Origin: Flavobacteriales bacterium
Lineage (GTDB): Bacteria; Bacteroidota; Bacteroidia; UBA10329
DNA: 8,465 nt
Reading direction: 5' to 3'
NCBI GenBank assembly: GCA_003456455.1
Contig: DMRV01000385.1
Location: 2,796 to 11,260 of the forward strand
A model generated the notes under the pieces. It searched no databases. It saw nothing but the letters and a program-made list of their open reading frames with translations, and was not told where the DNA came from. A program made the position numbers and the translations under genes. This document shows positions 1-5,719 of the stretch, in pieces (positions within the stretch are counted from its first letter, which is position 1; every line of letters begins with the position of its first letter).

Positions 1-17
1 AAAAAAAACCAAAATTT

Positions 18-1301
18 CTAACGTTTGTTTTCAACTACAAGAGCCAAACCGAAGCAAATTGCAGCAAACAACCAAAGGCTCCAGCTGCGCGATATTATTT
101 CGGTTAGTGTATCACCCCTCAAAAATACATCGTTGAATGCTTCCATTGCCCAATTCATAGGAGAGAGATGACCAATAAAAACCATTGAATCGCTCATTAT
201 ATAAAGAGGCACCCAAATACCACCTAAAGCAGCCATAATCACCACGGAAACCATACCAAAAATGGCAGCTTGATGAAGCGTTTTAAATATGGTTCCAACC
301 AAAAGACCGTAACCTGTGGCTGCTGCACTAGCAGCTATTGAAACATAGATGAGCGGAAGAAGTCCGCTGCCCAAATCAAGTTGAGCAAGGCCGAGCAATG
401 GCATTACCCAAAACCCAACGCTAATCATTAGCAATGCCTGCGCTAAACCTACTGTGCCGTAGCTAACAAACTTGCCAGCGTAAAAATGGAACATGCTTGT
501 TGGCATAGTTCTCAATCGTATTATGGTGCCTGCCGTTCGTTCTCGAACCATGTTGCCGGCCAATGGAATAACGATGAAGAACATGGCAAAAACCGTCCAA
601 GCGGGAACGTTATGCTGTGTGGAGTTGTTGGCAACATCTGATGCCATCACTTTACTTGTAGCTGTAGTCTCATTCAACTGAACAATACCCTTTGAAGAAA
701 GGTCAACTTCAGGAGCTTTTCCTGTCATTTCAGCAAGTTTCGAAGTCAATCCATCAACTATCATCTTTGCTTCCAACTCGCTCAGGAATTGTTTGATGGC
801 ACTTCTAATACTACTTCGGAAGGTGTGTTTTGTAGTAGGGTCGAGTAGGAGCGATATGTACGGATTGACCGCTGGTTTCTCAACCTTAACAGAATCTCCG
901 CCCGGTATCAGTCCTGCCAGCATTCCATCTACTTGCGAATCAACAATGGACTTGAGGTCATCGCCTAATCCTTCGTGAATGACAATTCCAATCTGAAATT
1001 CTCCCGAGTTTATGGCCTTTGACAAGCGCGTGCTATCAATTGGAATACCATCCAAACTATCTACGACTCGAAACGCTTTGCCATTGTGAATAGTGGCCAC
1101 AATAGCCTCCGAAATCGCTCCAGAGTCTTGGTTTACAAATAACACAGGCATTTGCTGTTCTTGATAATCTCGAAACGGAGCGTCTTGCACCAATGCCATC
1201 ACAATTACAAGAACCATTGGCATGAGAAAAAGTATTCCCAACCCGCCCTTATCGCGGATAAGTAACAGCCATTCTTTCTTTATGGATGCAAGGAGTTTCA
1301 T
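18..1301 (-). CDS. ABC-2 type transporter permease
   Basis: Inner-membrane subunit of an ABC exporter, 427 residues from the ATG at 1301. The layout is that of the ABC2_membrane_3 family: one membrane segment near residues 21-38, a large non-cytoplasmic domain (about 40-230), then five hydrophobic segments near 232-250, 276-300, 312-336, 343-367 and 404-423. The stretches NVPAWTVFAMFFIVIPL (231-247) and LSPMNWAMEAF (379-389) are hallmark ABC-2 motifs. A TTG codon at 1304 would add one residue. I prefer the ATG because it forms a TGATG junction (1 nt overlap) with the stop of the ATPase gene, typical of translational coupling. The partner is certainly that ATPase. The substrate is not readable from the sequence; lipids, polyenes or other hydrophobic products are plausible by family. 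It is the last operon gene visible, and the operon could continue beyond the left edge. Confidence 0.93.
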   Translation of the reverse strand: MKLLASIKKEWLLLIRDKGGLGILFLMPMVLVIVMALVQDAPFRDYQEQQMPVLFVNQDSGAISEAIVATIHNGKAFRVVDSLDGIPIDSTRLSKAINSGEFQIGIVIHEGLGDDLKSIVDSQVDGMLAGLIPGGDSVKVEKPAVNPYISLLLDPTTKHTFRSSIRSAIKQFLSELEAKMIVDGLTSKLAEMTGKAPEVDLSSKGIVQLNETTATSKVMASDVANNSTQHNVPAWTVFAMFFIVIPLAGNMVRERTAGTIIRLRTMPTSMFHFYAGKFVSYGTVGLAQALLMISVGFWVMPLLGLAQLDLGSGLLPLIYVSIAASAAATGYGLLVGTIFKTLHQAAIFGMVSVVIMAALGGIWVPLYIMSDSMVFIGHLSPMNWAMEAFNDVFLRGDTLTEIISRSWSLWLFAAICFGLALVVENKR

Positions 1302-2035
1302 CAATCTCGCAATTGCTTTCCAGTTAATTCAATGAAATGGTGATGCAAGCTGCGACCATCGGAAACAAGCTCAGAAGTTTTTCCTTCAACAAGCAGTTTT
1401 CCGCGATCCATAATGCAGACTTGGTCGCACAACTGTTCGGTTTCGTCCAACTGATGTGACGTGTAAAGAATGGTCATGCCTTTCTCGTTAAGACCTTTCA
1501 AATACGTATTAATCATGTGGCGCGAATGCACATCAATGCCAACAGTTGGCTCATCCAGAATCAGTATTTCTGGATCATGCATTAGAGCCACCATAAGGTT
1601 TACTCTGCGCTTCATCCCCCCAGAGTAATTCTCAACAAGCTTCTTTTTGTGGTCAGACAGACCAAATTCCTCCATTAATTCATCAGTCTTGGTTTTGATT
1701 GATTTTGAATCAAGCCCAAGCATGGTTCCGAAGAAATTGAGGTTCTCAATCGCAGTCATTGTATCGTAAAGCGCAATCTCCTGAGGAACAAGTCCAATCG
1801 ATTGTTTGATGCTTTTTGCATCTGAATTCCAGTCTTTACCAAGTACGTATACTGAACCCGAATTCGACTTTAGAATACCACTAATAATGGATATTGCCGT
1901 TGTCTTTCCAGCACCGTTTGGACCTAACAGTCCATAAAACGCTCCTTTCGGTATTGTCAGGTCAAGCTGATTTACAGCAGGCTCATTCACGCCTTTGTAT
2001 TGATGCAGCAGACCTTTTATAGAAATGGCGTCCAA
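1301..2035 (-). CDS. ABC transporter ATP-binding protein
   Basis: Cytoplasmic ATPase that powers the permease encoded just downstream; 244 residues, normal for the family. Visible motifs: Walker A GPNGAGKTT (38-46), Q-loop Gln85 (VPQE), signature YSGGM (137-141), Walker B ILILDEP (157-163) with catalytic Glu162, and switch His194 (YTSH). The residues needed for ATP hydrolysis all appear intact. It resembles ATPases of the CcmA/NatA/daunorubicin-resistance type that pair with ABC-2 permeases. The start is an unusual TTG at 2035-2033. Only three in-frame codons separate it from an upstream stop, and it places the first beta strand (AISIKGL) where the family expects it. It begins one base after the stop of the BtrH-like gene, so re-initiation by terminating ribosomes is likely. 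Export rather than import is inferred from the ABC-2 partner. Confidence 0.95.
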   Translation of the reverse strand: MDAISIKGLLHQYKGVNEPAVNQLDLTIPKGAFYGLLGPNGAGKTTAISIISGILKSNSGSVYVLGKDWNSDAKSIKQSIGLVPQEIALYDTMTAIENLNFFGTMLGLDSKSIKTKTDELMEEFGLSDHKKKLVENYSGGMKRRVNLMVALMHDPEILILDEPTVGIDVHSRHMINTYLKGLNEKGMTILYTSHQLDETEQLCDQVCIMDRGKLLVEGKTSELVSDGRSLHHHFIELTGKQLRD

Positions 2036-2036
2036 A

Positions 2037-3035
2037 TCAGAATTTCATTTTGTGTATTGATTGAAAAAAGATAATTTCTCTTCTTCCAATATCCGAAAGC
2101 TGGTCAGCCAAATCTTGATAGGTCATTCCATTGGCACGGCCTTTTACCATACGACCGCAGTCGTAAGCGAAGTTGCGCCAGAGGTCACCAATTTTGGTAA
2201 TTTCCAAACTCTTCTTGTGGAGCATTGGATTGCCTAATCGTCCAGAAGCTTCTTGCAAGAATGCTCCAAACATAAATCGAAAACCAGCTCCGCCAGTTCC
2301 AATTTCCTCTTGCATTCTTACAATATTACCCAAGTATTTCTTTGCTTCGTCTTCTCCGTATTTCTTCTCATAATTAGCAACTCGTCCTGCCAAAAAACCG
2401 ATTGCTTTTCCACCAAAAAATGGAATAGGAATCGTTCCCATATCTTTGGCAGTGTACTTCAATCCTTTGATGATGGCAGCGTTAATATCTACGTCCTGCG
2501 GAACATGCGTTGGATAATACATTCTGCCGTTTGTATTCGGCATTCCTTTAGCAAATCGAGCACGAATCAACATTCTTCGGTCAATCTTAACAGGTTCTTC
2601 CAAAATTGGATCAGACACCAAATAATCGTTGCCCTCTTTCCCATAAACCACAATATTGTGTGCATTAAAATGGAAACGGAAAGCACGCGGTAAATAAGGA
2701 AGATAGAATACACTCGTAAGCATTCCAACGGGCAATCCTTGTTCGAGACATGCATCTAAAGCATCCATTGCCTTTTCGGGTGATGAAAACTTCTGACGTT
2801 TCATTTCCACGCCAGTTCGCTTAGAGAACTTCTTGAAGATATCTCCAGGCATAATCCGATACGTTGTAACAGGCAACCCATTAACCTTAATAAACGGCAT
2901 GTGGCTGAAAAATAGCCCAGACCCGATACCCAACGCTAAAGGCTCAGAAATATCGAGACCATGATGCCTCATTAAGTTGGAAATAACGCCCGTTTCGCAA
3001 TGTGCCGATTGCCGGTGTTCGAAATCTATTTTCAT
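2037..3035 (-). CDS. BtrH-like N-terminal domain / DUF4872 protein (putative cysteine acyltransferase)
   Basis: 332-residue cytoplasmic protein without a signal peptide. The N-terminal half matches the BtrH_N pattern: HRQSAHCETG (8-17), then FNAHN (123-127) and LVSDP (139-143). These supply a likely papain/C39-like triad Cys13-His126-Asp142. The C-terminal half (about 180-325) fits the DUF4872 region usually attached to it. BtrH in butirosin biosynthesis moves an acyl group from an acyl carrier protein to an aminoglycoside amine; that is family knowledge, and the substrate here is unknown. The start ATG overlaps the stop of the upstream HTH gene as ATGA, and the ABC ATPase begins 1 nt after its stop, so a shared job with the exporter is very likely. 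From memory, such genes sit beside ABC transporters in flavobacterial flexirubin/dialkylresorcinol clusters. A peptidase or amidase role is the alternative. Confidence 0.82.
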   Translation of the reverse strand: MKIDFEHRQSAHCETGVISNLMRHHGLDISEPLALGIGSGLFFSHMPFIKVNGLPVTTYRIMPGDIFKKFSKRTGVEMKRQKFSSPEKAMDALDACLEQGLPVGMLTSVFYLPYLPRAFRFHFNAHNIVVYGKEGNDYLVSDPILEEPVKIDRRMLIRARFAKGMPNTNGRMYYPTHVPQDVDINAAIIKGLKYTAKDMGTIPIPFFGGKAIGFLAGRVANYEKKYGEDEAKKYLGNIVRMQEEIGTGGAGFRFMFGAFLQEASGRLGNPMLHKKSLEITKIGDLWRNFAYDCGRMVKGRANGMTYQDLADQLSDIGRREIIFFQSIHKMKF

Positions 3036-3430
3036 TCTATCTTTTTCAACTCCTCAACCGAAATATCGAACACCTCAGCGTACTTGATTAATGTCTTTTC
3101 GTCTAAACTGTTGAATCCATTTGGTTCCAAATGTTTGCTCACATTACGTTTCGAAATATCCATGTATTGGCTCAACATGCCCACATCCATAATGTTCTTC
3201 TCCATGTGATATGCGAGTGGGCTCAATTCTCCAGATTGAATCTTCTTCAACGTGGCTTCAACCTTCTTATTAATCTCGTCCCAAGCTTGGTTGAGCACGG
3301 TATTCTCTGGTTCCCATCCTGAGCTGCCAACAGTTCCGTAGTTACCATCATCATCCAAAGCGTATTTCACCACTTTGAACTTCCCTTCAAAAAGGTTTTC
3401 ATCGTCTTGTGGTACCTCGTTTTTCTTCAT
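3032..3430 (-). CDS. Small protein with C-terminal helix-turn-helix-like segment
   Basis: First gene of the operon, 132 residues, soluble. The acidic, Gly-rich N-terminus (about 1-45) leads into a helical stretch with coiled-coil character (about 46-68). The C-terminal segment (about 70-132) has the spacing of an XRE-like helix-turn-helix: MLSQYMDISKRNVSKHL (85-101) as a possible turn and recognition helix, then LIKYAEVFDISVEELKKI (114-131), which closely resembles the last helices of XRE domains. No metal-binding or catalytic motif is seen. It ends in ATGA, overlapping the BtrH-like gene by 4 nt. It may be a local regulator of the operon or a small accessory partner of the BtrH-like enzyme. 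I recall similar proteins next to BtrH_N genes in Bacteroidota, but know of no established function. The ATG at 3430 lies about 10 nt downstream of the predicted transcription start. Confidence 0.8.
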   Translation of the reverse strand: MKKNEVPQDDENLFEGKFKVVKYALDDDGNYGTVGSSGWEPENTVLNQAWDEINKKVEATLKKIQSGELSPLAYHMEKNIMDVGMLSQYMDISKRNVSKHLEPNGFNSLDEKTLIKYAEVFDISVEELKKIE

Positions 3431-3446
3431 GATTAAAATCTTGGGA

Positions 3447-3477
3447 CAAACTTAACAGCAACGAAACCGAATTCAAT
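3447..3477 (-). promoter_or_regulatory. Promoter candidate for the HTH/BtrH/ABC operon
   Basis: On the minus strand TAAGTTTG (3454-3447) fits the Bacteroidota -7 consensus TAnnTTTG exactly. ATTG (3477-3474), one base off the -33 TTTG, lies 19 bp upstream. The predicted start of transcription near 3440 leaves a leader of only about 10 nt before the ATG at 3430. Confidence 0.6.
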
Positions 3478-3503
3478 AAGGGAATTTGCGTAGTTACTAA
3501 AGC

Positions 3504-3541
3504 ATAAATGGTGATTGAAAACTGATTCAATCATCGTTTAT
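3504..3541 (-). terminator. Long imperfect hairpin, possible terminator of the thioredoxin-like gene
   Basis: Arms 3504-3519 and 3526-3541 can pair over 16 positions around a 6-nt loop, with a perfect core TGATTGAA/TTCAATCA. Read as plus-strand RNA the arms give 14 Watson-Crick pairs and 2 G-U pairs. In minus-strand RNA the two G-U positions become A-C mismatches. It begins about 20 nt after the thioredoxin stop codon, where a terminator would be expected, but no clear U-run follows on the minus strand. It could instead be an operator upstream of the operon promoter. Confidence 0.4.
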
Positions 3542-3560
3542 TATGGAGTTTCTATGCTGA

Positions 3561-4106
3561 TTACTTGGCTTCGTGCTGTTTTAGCCATTCTTCCCAAGGT
3601 GTTTGCTTGTAGGCGTTTACGGCCAGATATTCTAAAATTGGTTGCAAGGTTTTTGCATCGCGATAGCCGGGCATTGGCTGAATCATGTTCATGGACTCAT
3701 CAAGAAAAACGATGGTCGGATAGCTCATTTTACCCTGAAGTAGTTCGTTGGCTATTTCGTTATAGCCACGTCTTCCGTTTGGAACAAACTCATAGGTTTT
3801 GCCACCTACGGTGATGGGTTCTTTTTGCTCTGCATCAAGCTTTACCGCGTAGTAGTTCTCATTTACGTACTTGACTAACTGAGGGTCTGAGAATGTGGTT
3901 GCATCCATGCGCTTACACCAGCCGCACCAATCGGTATACACATCAATAAGAATTTTGCGCGGTTCAGTTTGGCGCAGTTTGTCGGCTTCTTCAATAGAAA
4001 TCCAGTTTATTTCATCTTTTTCGGATGATGGGTTGACGGACTTCCAACTCAGTTGAATTGCTGAAATTAAAATGACACCTAGTAACACAAGCTTGCCTGT
4101 TTTCAT
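3561..4106 (-). CDS. Exported thioredoxin-family protein
   Basis: 181-residue thioredoxin-fold protein, probably a periplasmic thiol-disulfide reductase. A hydrophobic segment after Lys5 (about 6-20) acts as signal peptide or N-terminal anchor. The active site DWCGWCK places CGWC at 61-64. The cis-proline is Pro130 in SYPT, and between them lies an insertion (about 95-127, including GGKTYEFVPNGRRGYNEIAN) seen in thioredoxin proteins of the 'Thioredoxin_7'/DUF255-like kind. The C-terminal helix (about 150-180) completes the fold. Both redox cysteines are present, so it should be active. The partner and the source of electrons are not visible; no DsbD-like gene is present in the window. It is transcribed alone towards the HTH operon, with 130 bp and a separate promoter between them, and divergently from the DUF6134-like gene. 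Confidence 0.9.
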   Translation of the reverse strand: MKTGKLVLLGVILISAIQLSWKSVNPSSEKDEINWISIEEADKLRQTEPRKILIDVYTDWCGWCKRMDATTFSDPQLVKYVNENYYAVKLDAEQKEPITVGGKTYEFVPNGRRGYNEIANELLQGKMSYPTIVFLDESMNMIQPMPGYRDAKTLQPILEYLAVNAYKQTPWEEWLKQHEAK

Positions 4107-4144
4107 GCCGTAAAATTATTTAACTGGTTTAATTGTGGTTCGTT

Positions 4145-4175
4145 CAAACTTGTCAAATACAAATATCATCCCAAT
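4145..4175 (-). promoter_or_regulatory. Promoter candidate for the thioredoxin-like gene
   Basis: On the minus strand CAAGTTTG (4152-4145) differs by one base from TAnnTTTG, and ATTG (4175-4172) stands exactly 19 bp upstream. This is the same layout, and nearly the same bases, as the HTH operon promoter. The predicted leader is about 30 nt. Confidence 0.5.
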
Positions 4176-4195
4176 TTCCGATTTGAGGAAATCGG
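4174..4195. promoter_or_regulatory. Overlapping dyads at the thioredoxin promoter (operator candidate)
   Basis: Two inverted repeats share bases: CCGATTT-N4-AAATCGG (4178-4195) and ATTTCC-N7-GGAAAT (4174-4192). Both arms are perfect in each. The cluster overlaps or abuts the -33 element at 4172-4175, a common position for a repressor or activator site. It lies 108 bp or more upstream of the divergent DUF6134-like gene. Confidence 0.35.
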
Positions 4196-4302
4196 TCGAA
4201 AACCTTGATTATTAACCATTTTTCTGCTAACGACATCATTGTATCGATGAACAACTAAACAGCTAACGCGAATAGTTGGTAAAAGAATGAAAATGTTGAA
4301 TC

Positions 4303-4902
4303 ATGAAAAAGTTGACGCTTCTTTTATTCCCTGCTTTCCTTCTTTTTTGCTCATTAGGGCCGACTGCACAGTTGGAGAATTTCAATTATGATGTGTTGAT
4401 AGATGGACGGCCCGCTGGAACGTACAAGGCAAGCCGTACCGAAGCCAATGGAGTGTCCATTTTTAGAGTGGAAACGAATACTGCAGCTGGTCTAATTAGG
4501 CGCTCAGAAATTAAGTCTGTAATGTTGAGTTCTTACAAAGACTCGAAGATGATGTCCACCGATATAAAGACGTGGGTGGACAATAAGTTAGAATCCTCAT
4601 CTGTTCTTTTTTGGGATGGAAACCAGTATGTGAAGCGGGATGGAGATGAGTTAAGTGAGATTTGTAGTGATATGGTTAGCTACAGTTCTGCCTGCGTTTA
4701 TTTTGAAGAACCTTTTGGCCGCACAGCGTTGTTTTACGAAAACTACGGAAGAAATTTACAGGTTGTAAACCTTGGCAATCATCAATACAAGGTGGGACTG
4801 CCAAACGGAAGTGTTGAGTTTTATACCTACGAAAAAGGTAAAGTTGTAACTGTTGAAATTGTACAAAGCTTTGCAACTACCACACTCAACGTTACATCTT
4901 AA
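4303..4902 (+). CDS. Secreted DUF6134-like protein
   Basis: 199-residue exported protein of unknown function. Residues 1-22 form a signal peptide (MKK, hydrophobic core about 4-18, likely cleavage near TAQ). The mature part is rich in beta strands and keeps the pattern of the DUF6134 family as I recall it: YDVLIDGRPAGTYKASR at the start (29-45), a central KSVMLSSYKDSKM stretch, and a late FEEPFGRTALFYENYGR segment (134-150) followed by VGLPNGSVEFYTYEKGK (164-180). A lipocalin-like or DUF3108-like barrel that binds a hydrophobic ligand is possible but not shown. No catalytic motif or lipobox is seen. The ATG at 4303 has no Shine-Dalgarno sequence and no convincing TAnnTTTG box. The gene stands alone, divergent from the thioredoxin-like gene, and is followed by a weak terminator candidate. 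Confidence 0.75.
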   Translation: MKKLTLLLFPAFLLFCSLGPTAQLENFNYDVLIDGRPAGTYKASRTEANGVSIFRVETNTAAGLIRRSEIKSVMLSSYKDSKMMSTDIKTWVDNKLESSSVLFWDGNQYVKRDGDELSEICSDMVSYSSACVYFEEPFGRTALFYENYGRNLQVVNLGNHQYKVGLPNGSVEFYTYEKGKVVTVEIVQSFATTTLNVTS

Positions 4903-4905
4903 AGT

Positions 4906-4935
4906 GGCTATAAATCTGATTAAGCCCCCTTTTTT
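4906..4935 (+). terminator. Weak terminator candidate after the DUF6134-like gene
   Basis: Directly after the stop codon, GGCT (4906-4909) can pair with AGCC (4923-4926), followed by further C and then six T (4930-4935). The stem is only 4 bp with a 13-nt loop, so this is a T-run with a poor hairpin rather than a textbook intrinsic terminator. Confidence 0.3.
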
Positions 4936-4990
4936 GTTGGCCGAGTATTAGACAATATTCGGAAGTTTTACCACGTTTAGCTAGGGCTGA

Positions 4991-5029
4991 ATGAGTCCAA
5001 ATTAGTTCGAATAGTTCATGCGGACTCAT
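4991..5029. promoter_or_regulatory. 8+8 bp inverted repeat upstream of the Crp/Fnr-type gene
   Basis: ATGAGTCC (4991-4998) and GGACTCAT (5022-5029) are exact inverse complements separated by 23 bp, with a TTCGAA palindrome (5006-5011) inside the spacer. The repeat ends 28 bp before the TACATTTG box, so it spans the region where an activator or autoregulator would bind. The half-sites do not resemble classical CRP or FNR half-sites. Confidence 0.4.
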
Positions 5030-5057
5030 ATTACGTCCATCGTACTAGTTGACTTTC

Positions 5058-5065
5058 TACATTTG
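5058..5065 (+). promoter_or_regulatory. -7 promoter box of the Crp/Fnr-type gene
   Basis: TACATTTG is an exact match to TAnnTTTG. No TTTG-like -33 element is seen at 17-21 bp upstream, which would fit a promoter that depends on an activator. The expected transcript starts near 5072, about 24 nt before the ATG. Confidence 0.45.
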
Positions 5066-5087
5066 ACATATATCAATTTTTGAACTC

Positions 5088-5093
5088 AAGGAG
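5088..5093 (+). promoter_or_regulatory. AAGGAG next to the Crp/Fnr-type start codon
   Basis: AAGGAG lies only 2 nt before the ATG at 5096. It is the only Shine-Dalgarno-like sequence before a start in this window, but the spacing is shorter than usual for ribosome binding. Confidence 0.3.
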
Positions 5094-5095
5094 TT

Positions 5096-5698
5096 ATGGA
5101 AAACGTTTTGGAAAGAGTAGAAGGTGGAATTGCATTGCACAGCTTCATTCAAGGAATTGTAGATTTCTCTGATGAGGAAATGGAAATTATAATGTCTCAC
5201 TTCAAGCCTATGTCTTTGCCATCGGGAGAATACTTTGTAGATGAAGGGCTAGTGTGCAAACACATTGGTTTTATCAGCAAAGGATACCTGCGTAGTTTTT
5301 ACGAGATAAATGATGGTGAGGTGACAACCATGATTAACACTAAACATAATATCGTCACTGCGCATACCAGTTTTACATTGCAAAGGCCATCAATGGCGTA
5401 CATCCAGGCTATTACGGACACAGAATTACTCGTATTGAGTCATGACAGTATGGAAGAGCTGTATAAGCGTATTCCAAAGTGGGAAAGACTTGGCCGGCTA
5501 ATTACGGAGCAAGTGTATGGATATGTAGAAAGTAGAGTGGTTGATTATCTGAGTTTGAGTCCAGAAGATCGCTACCGTAAAATGCTTGAAACTGATGCCA
5601 AGCTGCTGAAAAACGTACCGTTACGTTACATAGCTTCCATGCTTGGTATTACGCCTGAAACATTGAGTCGTATCCGAAAAAAGGTGCGTCAAGAATAA
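5096..5698 (+). CDS. Crp/Fnr-family transcriptional regulator
   Basis: 200-residue DNA-binding regulator. Residues about 22-115 form the cyclic-nucleotide-binding-like beta roll (SGEYFVDEGLVCKHIGFISKGYLR, 43-66, is the typical early part). A long dimerisation helix follows (about 118-150). The C-terminal winged helix-turn-helix is recognisable in PLRYIASMLGITPETLSRIRKKV (175-197). The nucleotide-binding signature (G-E-L ... R-S/T-A) is not present; the matching stretch reads QRPSMAYIQA (96-105), with Ser where the cAMP-contact Arg should be. No Fe-S cysteine set is present either (single Cys54). It probably senses neither cAMP nor oxygen in the classical way, as in many short Bacteroidota members. 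The Asp-box lipoprotein gene starts 21 bp downstream and may be co-transcribed. The target genes are unknown. Confidence 0.92.
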   Translation: MENVLERVEGGIALHSFIQGIVDFSDEEMEIIMSHFKPMSLPSGEYFVDEGLVCKHIGFISKGYLRSFYEINDGEVTTMINTKHNIVTAHTSFTLQRPSMAYIQAITDTELLVLSHDSMEELYKRIPKWERLGRLITEQVYGYVESRVVDYLSLSPEDRYRKMLETDAKLLKNVPLRYIASMLGITPETLSRIRKKVRQE

Positions 5699-5706
5699 CA
5701 TTCAAT

Positions 5707-5714
5707 TACTTTCG
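5707..5714 (+). promoter_or_regulatory. Possible -7 box just before the Asp-box lipoprotein gene
   Basis: TACTTTCG differs from TAnnTTTG by one base and ends 5 bp before the ATG at 5720, so a transcript from it would be leaderless or nearly so. No clear -33 element is seen, and read-through from the regulator gene is an alternative. Confidence 0.28.
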
Positions 5715-5719
5715 GCTGT

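Noticed and set aside
1..17. T-rich minus-strand tract after the permease stop as an intrinsic terminator
   Set aside because: Eight T occur at the very edge, but only a weak A/T-rich pairing precedes them and the window ends, so operon termination cannot be judged.
2253..2693. 146-codon plus-strand open frame inside the BtrH-like gene
   Set aside because: It is fully antisense to a well-supported gene; its translation is rich in Ser, Cys, Asn and His with no domain pattern, as expected of a shadow frame.
3515..3814. 99-codon plus-strand open frame over the 3' part of the thioredoxin-like gene
   Set aside because: Antisense to codons of a clear thioredoxin-fold protein; the translation has no recognisable motif or promoter of its own.
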